A stretch of 64,000 bases of DNA from positions 2,108,001 to 2,172,000 of the forward strand of contig NZ_CP014766.1 in assembly GCF_001611675.1 (NCBI RefSeq). Reading direction: 5' to 3'. The translations under genes were made by a program, and so were the position numbers. The notes under the pieces are model-generated. The model saw only the letters and a list, made by a program, of their open reading frames with translations, did not search any database and was not told the DNA's origin. The DNA comes from Pontibacter akesuensis. GTDB lineage: Bacteria; Bacteroidota; Bacteroidia; Cytophagales; Hymenobacteraceae. Positions 1 to 8,209 of the stretch are shown here, in pieces (position 1 is the first letter of the stretch; each line of letters opens with the position of its first letter).

Positions 1-642
1 CAGTCGCAGGTAAAGTATAAAGAGGCGGCAGAGCAGGGCAAGTTCCGCAACGAGATTATACCAGTGGCCATTCCGCAGCGCAAAGGCGACGACATTATCT
101 TTGATACCGACGAGCACCCGCGCCTTTCTACCGTGGAGAAGCTAAACTCGCTCAGCCCAGCCTTTAAGAAAGACGGTTCTGTGACGGCAGGCAATTCCTC
201 AGGTATAAACGATGGCGCGGCAGTTTCTATCATTGTAAGCGAGGAGATGCTCAAGCGCTACAACCTGACTCCAATGGCACGCGTGGTTTCCGCTGCCGTT
301 GCGGGCGTGGACCCGGCCCACATGGGCATCGGCCCGGTAACGGCCACACAAAAAGCCTTGAAACGTGCCGGACTAAGTATAAACGACCTTGACCTGATCG
401 AGCTGAACGAAGCTTTCGCCTCCCAGGCCGTTGCCTGTATGCGCGAACTGGAGCTCGATCCTGCGAAGGTGAACGTAAACGGCGGCTCGATTGCGATTGG
501 CCACCCACTTGGCGCCAGCGGTACCCGCATCTCTGCCACGCTGCTGCACGAAATGAAGCGCAGAGCAGAAGCCCGTTACGGTTTAGCGACCATGTGTGTA
601 GGCGTAGGGCAGGGCGTAGCTGTGATTTACGAGAAAGTATAA
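1..642 (+). CDS. Thiolase (acetyl-CoA acyltransferase), 3' part
   Basis: This is the C-terminal part of a thiolase, which carries out thiolytic cleavage or Claisen condensation of acyl-CoA in beta-oxidation or acetoacetyl-CoA formation. The reading frame is open from base 1, so the gene starts outside the window and the nucleophilic cysteine of the N-terminal half is not visible. The visible part carries the family motifs [19 protein letters not shown] (catalytic histidine) and CVGVGQG (second catalytic cysteine), all intact. The stop codon is itself part of an AAGTATA word, and a strong terminator follows 18 bases later. Substrate chain length cannot be told from this part. The family assignment is firm. 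Confidence 0.95.
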   Translation, partial: QSQVKYKEAAEQGKFRNEIIPVAIPQRKGDDIIFDTDEHPRLSTVEKLNSLSPAFKKDGSVTAGNSSGINDGAAVSIIVSEEMLKRYNLTPMARVVSAAVAGVDPAHMGIGPVTATQKALKRAGLSINDLDLIELNEAFASQAVACMRELELDPAKVNVNGGSIAIGHPLGASGTRISATLLHEMKRRAEARYGLATMCVGVGQGVAVIYEKV

Positions 643-660
643 ATTTATTGTAATATAACA

Positions 661-695
661 AAAAAGCCCTTCTGTAGCCGCAGAAGGGCTTTTTT
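661..695 (+). terminator. Terminator after thiolase
   Basis: A stem of 10 GC-rich pairs (AGCCCTTCTG with CAGAAGGGCT, 6-nt loop) is flanked by A and T runs that extend the pairing. It ends in six T, so it can act on either strand. Confidence 0.9.
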
Positions 696-792
696 GTGGC
701 CGTTGAAAAGTTTGTATCAAATTGCAATATAGCTTGCCGGTTGTTTTGGCACCACGTTTGTAATTACAAGCCTGAACCTAAAAACAACGCGC

Positions 793-1173
793 ATGAAAAA
801 GCTACTTACACTCGCATTAATGCTTTCGTTTGCTTTTGCCGGGCAATCTGCCATGGCCCAGGGAAACGGTAACGGCAAGGGAAAAGGTAAAGCCAAGGGG
901 AAGCCATCATTTGTAGATGAAAAGCACCGGGCACATGCCGAATGGAAGCGCGATAAAGAAGAAGAAAAGGAATACAGAAAGCGCACCAAGGCCTACGAAA
1001 AAGAGGATGACATCCGTGGCGAGCGCAGAGATGATAAAAAAAGAGATGATGAACGTTGGGAGCGTAGGGAAGATGAGCAGCGCCGAACCGATAGAAGCCG
1101 CAGAGACGAAAACCGCTCCATAAAGGATATCATCCTGGATGGTGTTGGGGCCGGACAAGGGCAGCGGAATTAA
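793..1173 (+). CDS. Small exported, highly charged protein of unknown function
   Basis: I do not recognise this 126-residue protein. Residues 1-22 form a signal peptide (MKK, hydrophobic core, AMA-Q cleavage site). Residues 23-38 are Gly/Lys/Asn-rich (GNGNGKGKGK). The rest is almost entirely Lys, Arg, Glu and Asp with a few aromatic residues, probably a long charged helix or coil in the periplasm. The start is the only good ATG and lies directly before the signal peptide. A terminator follows, so it looks like a single-gene unit. The coding call rests on the signal peptide and a full-length frame; the function is unknown. Confidence 0.7.
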   Translation: MKKLLTLALMLSFAFAGQSAMAQGNGNGKGKGKAKGKPSFVDEKHRAHAEWKRDKEEEKEYRKRTKAYEKEDDIRGERRDDKKRDDERWERREDEQRRTDRSRRDENRSIKDIILDGVGAGQGQRN

Positions 1174-1195
1174 TATCTCTGACACGAAGGGTAAG

Positions 1196-1230
1196 AAACC
1201 CGCAGGCACCTGTGCTTGCGGGTTTTATTT
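1196..1230 (+). terminator. Terminator overlapping the truA promoter
   Basis: AAACCCGCAGGCA pairs with TGCTTGCGGGTTT (one G:U) around a CCTG loop and is followed by a T-rich run. The T-run leads directly into the TATCTTTG box of truA. Confidence 0.85.
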
Positions 1231-1239
1231 TTATCTTTG
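1210..1239 (+). promoter_or_regulatory. truA promoter, apparently leaderless
   Basis: A perfect TATCTTTG (-7 box, TAnnTTTG) lies at 1232-1239. CTG sits 19 bp upstream as a weak -33 element, inside the terminator loop. The ATG begins only 4 nt after the box, so the transcript probably starts at the start codon. Confidence 0.6.
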
Positions 1240-1243
1240 CCGC

Positions 1244-1996
1244 ATGCGGTACTTCTTAGAGATAGCCTACGACGGCACCCGGTTTCACGGGTGGCAGGTG
1301 CAGCCCAACGCCCTCACGGTGCAGGAGGTGCTGGAGGATTGCCTGGGCAAAGTGCTGCGCGAGCCGATCAGCACCACCGGCAGCGGCCGCACCGACACCG
1401 GCGTGCATGCCAGTCAGCAGTTCGTGCACTTCGATACAGCCCAGCAACTGGATCTACAGCAACTAGTCTACCGCCTTAACCGTATTCTCCCGGCTGATAT
1501 TTCTGCTAGCAACCTGTTTCTGGTGCCAGATGAAGCGCACGCCCGCTACGATGCCTTTGCCCGCACGTACCACTATCACATCACGCTTCATAAAAACCCT
1601 TTCAAGAAATACTACGCCTGGTACCACAGCCGTGCACTGGATGTGGAAAAGATGAACGAGGCGGCGGCCATACTTCTACGACAGGAGGATTTTACCACCT
1701 TCAGCAAAGTGAAAGGCGATACCAAGCACTACCGCTGCGACATGTATGAGGCGGTGTGGCGTCAGGAGGGAGAGGAACTGATCTTTACCATCCGAGCCAA
1801 CCGGTTTTTGAGGGGCATGGTGCGCTTGATTGTAGGCACGCTGGTGGATGTGGGCAAAGGCAAGCTAACCGTGCAGGCATTTGAGCAGGCAGTGACAAGT
1901 ATGGACAGAAGCAAGTCGAGCGGGGCAGCGCCATCCGAAGGCTTGTACCTGGCGAAAGTGGAATATCCGCCATATATTTTGACGCCATCAATATAG
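1244..1996 (+). CDS. truA: tRNA pseudouridine synthase A
   Basis: TruA converts U38-40 of the tRNA anticodon stem-loop to pseudouridine. The 250-residue product starts MRYFLEIAYDGTRFHGWQ and carries the family motif GSGRTDTGVHA with the catalytic aspartate at residue 51, followed by the usual C-terminal half (RANRFLRGMVR, near 185-195). An upstream GTG at 1139 is in frame but would run through the terminator and promoter, so ATG 1244 is chosen. The length is normal for TruA. It appears to be transcribed alone, from a promoter that leaves almost no leader. Confidence 0.96.
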   Translation: MRYFLEIAYDGTRFHGWQVQPNALTVQEVLEDCLGKVLREPISTTGSGRTDTGVHASQQFVHFDTAQQLDLQQLVYRLNRILPADISASNLFLVPDEAHARYDAFARTYHYHITLHKNPFKKYYAWYHSRALDVEKMNEAAAILLRQEDFTTFSKVKGDTKHYRCDMYEAVWRQEGEELIFTIRANRFLRGMVRLIVGTLVDVGKGKLTVQAFEQAVTSMDRSKSSGAAPSEGLYLAKVEYPPYILTPSI

Positions 1997-2035
1997 TTGA
2001 AGTATAAGCGCTGTAGTTTTGGCCTATTCAGGTGA

Positions 2036-2220
2036 ACCCACCCCTAGCCCCTCCGAGGAGGGGAATTTACCTCACCCCAACCCTTCCCTTTATCGAGGGC
2101 CCCAACCCCCAAAATAGGAGAGGGAGTGCTGCTTACTGTAGTTCAACCGCCCCCGCCTTATCCAAGGAGGGGAGTTATTCGCAGTAATGTAAACATCCCC
2201 CTACCCCCTTCAAAGGGGGA
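2036..2220. repeat. Four GC-rich palindromic repeat units (REP-like)
   Basis: Four related units read C-rich then G-rich: CCCCTCC-GA-GGAGGGG at 2048-2063, an imperfect unit near 2075-2104, CCGCCTT...AAGGAGGGG near 2151-2172, and CCCCCTT-CA-AAGGGGG at 2204-2219. Each can fold into a small hairpin, and the units are preceded by similar CCCTA or CCCAA text. They are a degenerate tandem array in an intergenic region. Confidence 0.75.
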
Positions 2221-2280
2221 CTTAGCCTTCATTGCATAAAAAACTTTTGCTACCTGAACCAATTCCAGTCCTTGGGTTGA

Positions 2281-2396
2281 GCGCCTTTGGAGTTTTTCGG
2301 TCCCGCGGAGCGGGACTGCGATGCGTCAGCGAGCAAAGAAAAGGTCCCAGCGCGATGCCCGAGTACGGGGCCCCGCGGCCGTGAGCGCTCCAAAGC
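2281..2396. other. GC-rich structured element, possibly a dispersed repeat or RNA
   Basis: The ends are an 8-bp inverted repeat, CTTTGGAG (2285-2292) and CTCCAAAG (2388-2395). Inside lie a perfect hairpin GTCCCGC-GGA-GCGGGAC (2300-2316) and a GGGGCCCC palindrome (about 2367-2374). Composition is far more GC-rich than the flanks. It has the look of a mobile repeat or folded RNA, but I cannot name a family. Confidence 0.45.
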
Positions 2397-2658
2397 CGGA
2401 GGTGAAACAATGGGCATTTGGGAACTAGAGGATGAACGGAAGCTAGAAAGAGTAGCTTGTAAAAAGGTGTAGAAAGCAGCAGCAGTAGCAAGTATAAGTT
2501 GCACAAAGAAAGGAATTCGAGGCGCGAAAACAGACTCATGAGCGACTAAAGCGTGTTTTGCCTAAAGTTTTTCCGGGTGCTGTACCTACACATAAATCCT
2601 GATCCAAAACCATTAACTTTACAATCGGTTTAACATAGACGCACGTAAAGAAGAAATC

Positions 2659-4476
2659 GTGTGCGACAGCGTTTATACTTGGATCCCTATTAGCAGAAAC
2701 AAACTTTTGGAAGATACCCCTAAAAATACAGGTAAAGTATTCGATTCTGATGTGCTGAAGCGGCTGTTTACTTTTGTGAGGCCCTACATCAGAACATTTT
2801 ACTTTATCATATTCCTCACTTTTGCCTCGGCCGTGCTGGCCGCGCTGCGCCCCTTTCTGATTCAGTACACGGTAGACAACGAGATTCTGAACAACGACTG
2901 GGAGGGCCTGAACCGCATGTTCGTAGTTTTGGGCGTGCTGCTGGTGGTGCATGCCATTGTGCAGTACCTCCATACGTACTTCGCAGGTTGGCTGGGCCAG
3001 AACGTGGTGCGCGACATCCGCATCAAGCTTTACCGCCACATACTGGACCTGCGCCTGAAGTTTTTCGACCGAACGCCCATTGGTACCCTGGTAACCCGCA
3101 ACGTGTCGGACGTGGAAACGCTTTCGGATGTGTTCAGCGAGGGACTGGCTGCGATGATTGGCGATATCCTGCAGCTGGTGTTTATACTTGGTTTCATGTT
3201 TTACATTGACTGGGAACTGGCCTTGGTAAGCCTATCCACCTTCCCGCTCATGATCATCAGTACCTATATCTTCAAGGAAAAAATAAAGGCAACATTTCAG
3301 GAGGTGCGCACGGCGGTGGCGCGGCTAAACTCATTTGTGCAGGAGCATATCACGGGCATGAGCATCGTGCAGATCTTCAACAACGAGAAGCGTGAGATGG
3401 ACAAGTTCAAGGAGATCAACAAAGAGCACACCCGCGCCAACATCCGCTCGGTGCTGTACTACTCTGTTTATTTCCCGATTGCAGAGATCATCGGAGCGGC
3501 TGGCCTGGGTTTGCTGGTGTGGTACGGTGCTTACGGTGTGGTGGAGGACGAAACCTCGCTGGGTACGCTGATGGCCTTTATCATGTACATCCAGATGTTC
3601 TTCCGCCCGATCCGCCAGATCGCCGACCGTTTTAACACGCTGCAGCTGGGTGTGGTAAGCACTGAGCGCCTGATGCGTCTGCTCGATAGTAAAGAGATGA
3701 TTGCCGACAACGGCAGCTATGCCCCCGAGAAGATAAAAGGCAACGTACGTTTCGAGAACGTGTGGTTTGCCTACAAAGACGAAGACTGGGTGCTGCGCGA
3801 TATCTCGTTTGACGTGAAGGCGGGGCAGAGTGTGGCGTTTGTTGGCGCGACAGGAGCCGGCAAAACCTCTGTTATCAACCTACTCAACCGCTTTTATGAT
3901 ATTAACAAAGGCCACATCATCATCGATGGGCACGACCTGCAGGAGTATGATTTGAGCGTGCTGCGCCACCATATTGGCGTGGTGCTGCAGGATGTATTCC
4001 TGTTCTCCGGAAGTATAGCTGACAACATCACACTGGGCAACAAAAACATTACTACCGAACAAATTTGGGAGGCAGCCGATTTAGTAGGTGCGCGCCGCTT
4101 CATAGAACGTCTGCCGGGCGGGCTGGATTACCATGTGATGGAGCGCGGTGCCACCCTCTCCGTGGGCCAGCGCCAGCTCATCTCCTTTGTGCGGGCAATG
4201 GTGTACAACCCGGAAATCATTATCCTGGATGAAGCCACCTCTAGCGTAGACTCTGAAACGGAGGAGCTGATACAGTATGCCATTGAGCAGCTGATGCAGG
4301 GCCGTACCTCCATTGTGATCGCGCACCGCCTGAGTACTATTCAAAAAGCAGACAAGATTATCGTGCTGGACCGCGGCGAGCTGAAGGAGATGGGCAACCA
4401 CGAAGAGCTGCTGCAGCAAAACGGTTACTATGCGCAACTGCACCAGATGCAGTACAAGAACATGATTGATTTATGA
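2659..4476 (+). CDS. ABC exporter half-transporter (fused membrane and ATPase domains)
   Basis: This is a 605-residue type I ABC exporter that would work as a dimer in the inner membrane, pumping a lipid or drug outward. The membrane domain covers roughly residues 35-340 and the ATPase domain 355-595. The Walker A motif is GATGAGKTS (about 396-404), the signature is LSVGQ in place of the usual LSGGQ (about 500), Walker B is IIILDEATSSVD, and the H-loop is IAHRLST. The GTG start is uncertain; ATG 2749 would remove about 30 residues just before the first helix. Its last 4 bases overlap the next gene, a GyrI-like protein, and a TetR regulator follows, which suggests a drug- or lipid-responsive export unit. 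The substrate is unknown. Confidence 0.92.
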   Translation: MCDSVYTWIPISRNKLLEDTPKNTGKVFDSDVLKRLFTFVRPYIRTFYFIIFLTFASAVLAALRPFLIQYTVDNEILNNDWEGLNRMFVVLGVLLVVHAIVQYLHTYFAGWLGQNVVRDIRIKLYRHILDLRLKFFDRTPIGTLVTRNVSDVETLSDVFSEGLAAMIGDILQLVFILGFMFYIDWELALVSLSTFPLMIISTYIFKEKIKATFQEVRTAVARLNSFVQEHITGMSIVQIFNNEKREMDKFKEINKEHTRANIRSVLYYSVYFPIAEIIGAAGLGLLVWYGAYGVVEDETSLGTLMAFIMYIQMFFRPIRQIADRFNTLQLGVVSTERLMRLLDSKEMIADNGSYAPEKIKGNVRFENVWFAYKDEDWVLRDISFDVKAGQSVAFVGATGAGKTSVINLLNRFYDINKGHIIIDGHDLQEYDLSVLRHHIGVVLQDVFLFSGSIADNITLGNKNITTEQIWEAADLVGARRFIERLPGGLDYHVMERGATLSVGQRQLISFVRAMVYNPEIIILDEATSSVDSETEELIQYAIEQLMQGRTSIVIAHRLSTIQKADKIIVLDRGELKEMGNHEELLQQNGYYAQLHQMQYKNMIDL

Positions 4477-4991
4477 AAAAGCTACTCTATGTAATGGCAG
4501 GCTTTGCCATTCTGCTGTTGGTGTTTTATACGTACCTGGGCGGCTTTACAGATCCGGAGGTAACCATTGCCACTTCTAAGCCTATGTATGTGGCGGGGCA
4601 GCCGTTTGAGGGCTCTGTGGAGGATGAGGCACTGGGTAACGCGTTTCAGCGGGCGGCACAGCTGCTGGAGCAGAACGAGCTACAGGGCACGCTGGGAAAC
4701 ATCTACTACAACAACCCCGACAACAGCGGCGACAGCATCCGTGCCTTTATCGGCATCATCATACCGGACTCTACCGTGAAATTGCCTCAAGGCTATACGC
4801 TGCGCAAAGTGCCGGGTGGCCGTAAGGTGGTGCACGCCGAGGTGAACGCCCGTGTAGCCATGGCGCCCGGCAAACTGTATGAGGCTGTTTTCGATTATGC
4901 CAAGGAGCAGAACCTGCAGCTGGAGGAGTATTACGTGGAGTGGTTTCCGGCCGATGACGAGGGCGTGCTGGAGGTGCCCGTAAAGCAGTAG
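4473..4991 (+). CDS. Membrane-anchored GyrI-like effector-binding protein
   Basis: The 172-residue protein has an N-terminal membrane segment (about 4-24) followed by a domain that resembles the GyrI/SOUL-like small-molecule-binding fold (conserved pattern around RAFIGIIIP, VPGGRKVVHAEV and the C-terminal EYYVEWFP). Such domains bind hydrophobic ligands. It overlaps the ABC exporter gene by ATGA, so the two are translationally coupled, and it probably senses or delivers the exported compound. This family call is from pattern and context, not from a catalytic motif. Confidence 0.7.
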   Translation: MKKLLYVMAGFAILLLVFYTYLGGFTDPEVTIATSKPMYVAGQPFEGSVEDEALGNAFQRAAQLLEQNELQGTLGNIYYNNPDNSGDSIRAFIGIIIPDSTVKLPQGYTLRKVPGGRKVVHAEVNARVAMAPGKLYEAVFDYAKEQNLQLEEYYVEWFPADDEGVLEVPVKQ

Positions 4992-4999
4992 CGCCATAC

Positions 5000-5029
5000 T
5001 TGCAAGTATAGATTTATACTATATCTTTG
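5000..5029 (+). promoter_or_regulatory. TetR gene promoter
   Basis: TTG at 5000-5002, exactly 19 bp, then a perfect TATCTTTG at 5022-5029. The spacer contains an AAGTATA word. The promoter lies over the longest open-frame start, which therefore cannot be the real start codon. Confidence 0.75.
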
Positions 5030-5083
5030 GGTGTAGGGGCCAATGCATGCCATAACCGGCCCCGTAACCATAGCAACCGTATT

Positions 5084-5701
5084 TTGGGCAAGAAAGCAGA
5101 GGCCAAGAAAGAGCTGATCTTAGAGGCGGCAAAGAGTGTGTTCGGCAGGTTGGGCTACAGCAAGGCCACCCTCGACGATATCGCTGCGGCCATTGGCATG
5201 AAAAAGCCCTCGCTGTACTACTACTACAAAAGCAAGGAGCTGCTCTATATTGAGGCCTTTTCACAGGAGTGGAAATCCCGCCTCTCGCACATCAAGCAGC
5301 TGGCCGAGCACGAACCCAACCCGCACGAGCGCCTGCTGCTGTACATCCGCTCCTCCCTGCGCTATTATCAGGAAATCGTTTCGGAGCACACTATATCTAT
5401 CAGGGTTTTGATTGAGACGCGCGCTATGTTTCAGGAGCTTTTCCGGGAATCGCGAGGCAAGGAAGCAGCCTATTATGCGTCTGTGATCAAAGAAGGTGTG
5501 GCCAAAGGCGTGTTTATACCCTGCGAGGCTGAGCGAGTGGGCTATTCGATGATGGTGGTAAAGGACCTGATCCAGTTCGAGGAGTTTCAGCGCGCAGATT
5601 TTCACCAGCTCCCCACCATCGACTTCCCAAAGATTGAGCGCGATGTGCTTTATACGATTAATCTAATTTTAAACGGCATTGCCGCCAACGGAGAGGCATA
5701 A
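5084..5701 (+). CDS. TetR/AcrR family transcriptional regulator
   Basis: This is a DNA-binding repressor of the TetR family, 205 residues from a TTG start. The N-terminal helix-turn-helix (about residues 10-55) includes ILEAAKSVFGRLGYSKATL and IAAAIGMKKPSLYYYYKSKE, a textbook TetR head. The C-terminal ligand domain is not specific enough to name a ligand. The frame is open back to 5027, but the promoter at 5000-5029 lies there, so TTG 5084 is the best start. It follows the ABC exporter and GyrI-like genes and may regulate them. Confidence 0.88.
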   Translation: MGKKAEAKKELILEAAKSVFGRLGYSKATLDDIAAAIGMKKPSLYYYYKSKELLYIEAFSQEWKSRLSHIKQLAEHEPNPHERLLLYIRSSLRYYQEIVSEHTISIRVLIETRAMFQELFRESRGKEAAYYASVIKEGVAKGVFIPCEAERVGYSMMVVKDLIQFEEFQRADFHQLPTIDFPKIERDVLYTINLILNGIAANGEA

Positions 5702-5725
5702 AAAAAGCGACACTTAATGTGTCGC
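5701..5725 (-). terminator. Terminator of the XRE-like gene
   Basis: GCGACAC-TTAAT-GTGTCGC, read on the minus strand, is followed by six T. The 5' arm of the hairpin is inside the coding sequence and the stop codon sits in the loop region. Confidence 0.8.
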
Positions 5726-6124
5726 CTTGTATTCGTCAAGCTTCGCTTTCAGTGCCTCTACATCGGGCTTATGGCCTTTGGCTACTTCGGCCGCATCCAA
5801 CTCTATCAGCATATTCTGCATCTGCTTCAGGTAAGCAGCCTTGTCCTTTTTCAGGTGCCCCTTCTGGCCTTCCTGGCAATTGCCGTTTTCATCCATGGGC
5901 TTAAACATGCTGCCCTCGCCATAGATAAGCCACTGCGGGTTCAGGTCGTGGAAGTGTTTGATGATAGCCACCAACTCATCCATGGGCATGTTGCAGCCAT
6001 TTAAAAGGCAATCAAGGGTTTCTTCGTCGCTGCCGGTAATAGATTTCAGGTCCTGCATTTCCAACTCCTGCAGGTTCGTGTAAAATCTGAACCGTTTGCT
6101 GATTTGTTGTAAGTCGATAGCCAT
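5714..6124 (-). CDS. XRE-like helix-turn-helix protein (degenerate)
   Basis: This is a 136-residue protein. Residues 1-70 resemble the Cro/C1 helix-turn-helix domain of Bacteroidota regulators, including the characteristic end LNPQWLIYGEGSMF (compare NPxWLLxGxGxM in that group). The rest is a short charged helix (QKGHLKKDKAAYLKQMQNML, then a second helix) that could be a dimerisation tail. The usual N-terminal IGxRIKxLR helix is replaced by ISKRFRFYTNLQELEM, so DNA binding is likely but not certain. It lies between a TetR gene and an ABC exporter, and its own terminator overlaps the stop codon. Confidence 0.6.
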   Translation of the reverse strand: MAIDLQQISKRFRFYTNLQELEMQDLKSITGSDEETLDCLLNGCNMPMDELVAIIKHFHDLNPQWLIYGEGSMFKPMDENGNCQEGQKGHLKKDKAAYLKQMQNMLIELDAAEVAKGHKPDVEALKAKLDEYKATH

Positions 6125-6274
6125 ACGCAGAATGTTTTTAGGTTAATTTTTAGGGTATAGTAAGATAGCTATACGTAGGCATAACAGAATTTGCCCTAAA
6201 AAAATCCCTCAATCTGATTTTGGCATGCCTGCGGAGGCAAATGGCTGGCTAACGTCCTGAAATTACGGGCAAAG

Positions 6275-8059
6275 CTAGTCAGCATCTTCCTGCTGCAATT
6301 GCCGCTCATACAGCTGTTTGTACAGCCCTTCTTGGTTAATGAGCTCCTCGTGCGTGCCGTGCTGTATGATCTCGCCGTCTTCCATCACTAGTATGCTGTC
6401 CGCCAGCTTTACCGACGATACCCGGTGCGAGATGATGATGCTGGTGCGGTTCTTCATAATGCGGCGCAGGCTGTTGAGAATGGCATTCTCCGTTTTGGTG
6501 TCCACGGCAGAGAGCGAGTCATCAAGTATAAGGATGCTTGGCTCGCGCACCAGCGCCCGCGCAATGGACACCCGCTGCTTCTGCCCACCCGATAGGGTGA
6601 TGCCCCGCTCGCCCAGCTTGGTGTCGAACTTCTCGGGGAAGCGCATGATGTTCTCGTACACGTCGGCATCTTTGGTAGACTGCACCATCTGCTCCTCGGT
6701 TATACTTGGCAAGCCAAACCCGATGTTGTTACGGATGGTGTCGGAGAACAAAAACACATCCTGCGGCACATAACCAATCTGGCTGCGCAGGCTCTCGATG
6801 TTGTAGTTTCGCACATCGATACCGTCGATCAGCACACGGCCGTTGGTGGCATCGTACATGCGCGGCAGCATGGCGGCTATCGTGCTTTTGCCCGAGCCAG
6901 TGTTGCCAATTACAGCCAGTGTCTCGCCATGCCGGATGGAGAAAGACACGTTCTTGAGCGCGTGGATGTTGGTATCGGGATAAATGAAGTTCACGTTTTC
7001 AAACACAATGTCTCCTTCCACAGGTTTGATAATATTCTCCCGGGTTACGATGTCGTTTTTCGTGTTCAGGAACTCATTGATACGATCCTGCGACACGGCG
7101 GCGCGCTGCACCAAGCTGGCCGTCCAGCCCAGCGAGGTAACCGGCCAGGTGAGCATGTTCACGTAAATGATGAACTCAGCGATGTTACCCACCGTGATGC
7201 TGCCGTTGATCACCTCCTGGCCACCGATGTAAATGGCGATGATGGTGCTAAGGCCCACCAGGAACAGCACCAGCGGAAAGAAGAGTGAGTTCACGAAGTT
7301 CAGCTCCAGCGACTTGTCGCGGTAGGTGTTGCTGGCCGTGGTGAAGTTGTTGTGTGAGTCGTTCTCGCGCACAAAGGACTTAAGCACCCGGATGCCTGAA
7401 AAAGCCTCCTGCACAAACGTGGTAATGCCCGAAAGGCTGCGCTGTATCTCGTCGGATTTGCGCTGGATGATGTTGTTGACGTAGTAGATGCTGACGGCAA
7501 GTATAGGCAGCGGAATCAGCGTGTAGAGCGTCAGCTTCACGTTTACCGACAGCATGTACGGGATTACCATCAGGAACAAAATTACCAGGTTCATGCCATA
7601 CATAATGGCCGGACCCACATACATGCGCACGCGGCTGACATCCTCCGAAATGCGCGACATCAGGTCGCCGGTGTTGTTCTTGCGGTAGAAGCTGAGCGGC
7701 AGGCTCTGGTAATGCTCGTAAATTTCGTTCTTCAGGTCATTCTCGATCAGGCGGCTCATCACGATGATGGTCTGGCGCACGAAGAACAGGAATATTCCGC
7801 GCAGCAGCGCCATCAGCAGGATAATAACACCGTACACCAGAATGCTGTTGGCAAAAACGCCGTACACCACCTCCTGCTGCTCCATGCCCATGAACAGGCC
7901 GTGCAGGTTAATGCCCTCCCGGATCAGGTTAAAGGCATGGCGCACCACCTGGGCCGGCAGTATCTGGAAAAAGTTGGAGATAATGGTGAAGAGCAGGCCC
8001 AGCAGCAGCCTGTACTTATATTTGAAAAGGTATTTATTTAGATATCGTAACGATTTCAC
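6275..8059 (-). CDS. ABC exporter half-transporter (MdlB/LmrA-like)
   Basis: A second type I ABC exporter of 594 residues, with a six-helix membrane domain (about 15-310) and an ATPase domain (about 350-585). Walker A is GNTGSGKST (about 383-391), the signature LSGGQKQR (about 485-492), Walker B LILDDSLSAVDT with Asp in place of the usual catalytic Glu, and the switch ISHRVSS. In heterodimeric exporters one partner has a degenerate catalytic Glu, so this protein may pair with another half-transporter; whether that is the one at 2659, which has a canonical LDEATSSVD, is inference. The start ATG at 8059 is clear. No drug specificity can be read from the sequence. Confidence 0.93.
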   Translation of the reverse strand: MKSLRYLNKYLFKYKYRLLLGLLFTIISNFFQILPAQVVRHAFNLIREGINLHGLFMGMEQQEVVYGVFANSILVYGVIILLMALLRGIFLFFVRQTIIVMSRLIENDLKNEIYEHYQSLPLSFYRKNNTGDLMSRISEDVSRVRMYVGPAIMYGMNLVILFLMVIPYMLSVNVKLTLYTLIPLPILAVSIYYVNNIIQRKSDEIQRSLSGITTFVQEAFSGIRVLKSFVRENDSHNNFTTASNTYRDKSLELNFVNSLFFPLVLFLVGLSTIIAIYIGGQEVINGSITVGNIAEFIIYVNMLTWPVTSLGWTASLVQRAAVSQDRINEFLNTKNDIVTRENIIKPVEGDIVFENVNFIYPDTNIHALKNVSFSIRHGETLAVIGNTGSGKSTIAAMLPRMYDATNGRVLIDGIDVRNYNIESLRSQIGYVPQDVFLFSDTIRNNIGFGLPSITEEQMVQSTKDADVYENIMRFPEKFDTKLGERGITLSGGQKQRVSIARALVREPSILILDDSLSAVDTKTENAILNSLRRIMKNRTSIIISHRVSSVKLADSILVMEDGEIIQHGTHEELINQEGLYKQLYERQLQQEDAD

Positions 8060-8109
8060 AGTCAGAACTTGAAGCTTTAGCGCTTTTACGTAGAGTTAGC
8101 GCCTACAAA

Positions 8110-8139
8110 TTGAAATAACCAAAAAAAGATTTAATTTTG
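8110..8139 (+). promoter_or_regulatory. Leucine dehydrogenase promoter
   Basis: TTG at 8110-8112, exactly 19 bp, then TAATTTTG at 8132-8139. Transcription would start near 8144 and give a leader of about 65 nt. Confidence 0.8.
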
Positions 8140-8209
8140 CAGCGCGATTGGAGCGGGTGCTTTAACCCCACCTGCGCAAATATAGAACAACCCCTAATCA
8201 AAACTATAA

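Larger units (their letters stand above)
1997..2658. other. 662-bp gene-free region with repeats
   Basis: No convincing gene is present. The stretch holds four GC-rich palindromic repeat units (2036-2220), a GC-rich structured element (2281-2396), an AAGTATAA word near 2489, and the probable promoter region of the ABC exporter. A 61-codon frame at 2287 lies on the structured element and is judged non-coding. Confidence 0.7.

Noticed and set aside
2287..2472. A 61-codon frame with Pro/Arg/Gly/Lys content
   Set aside because: It lies over the GC-rich structured element; the sequence has no family match and no start signals.
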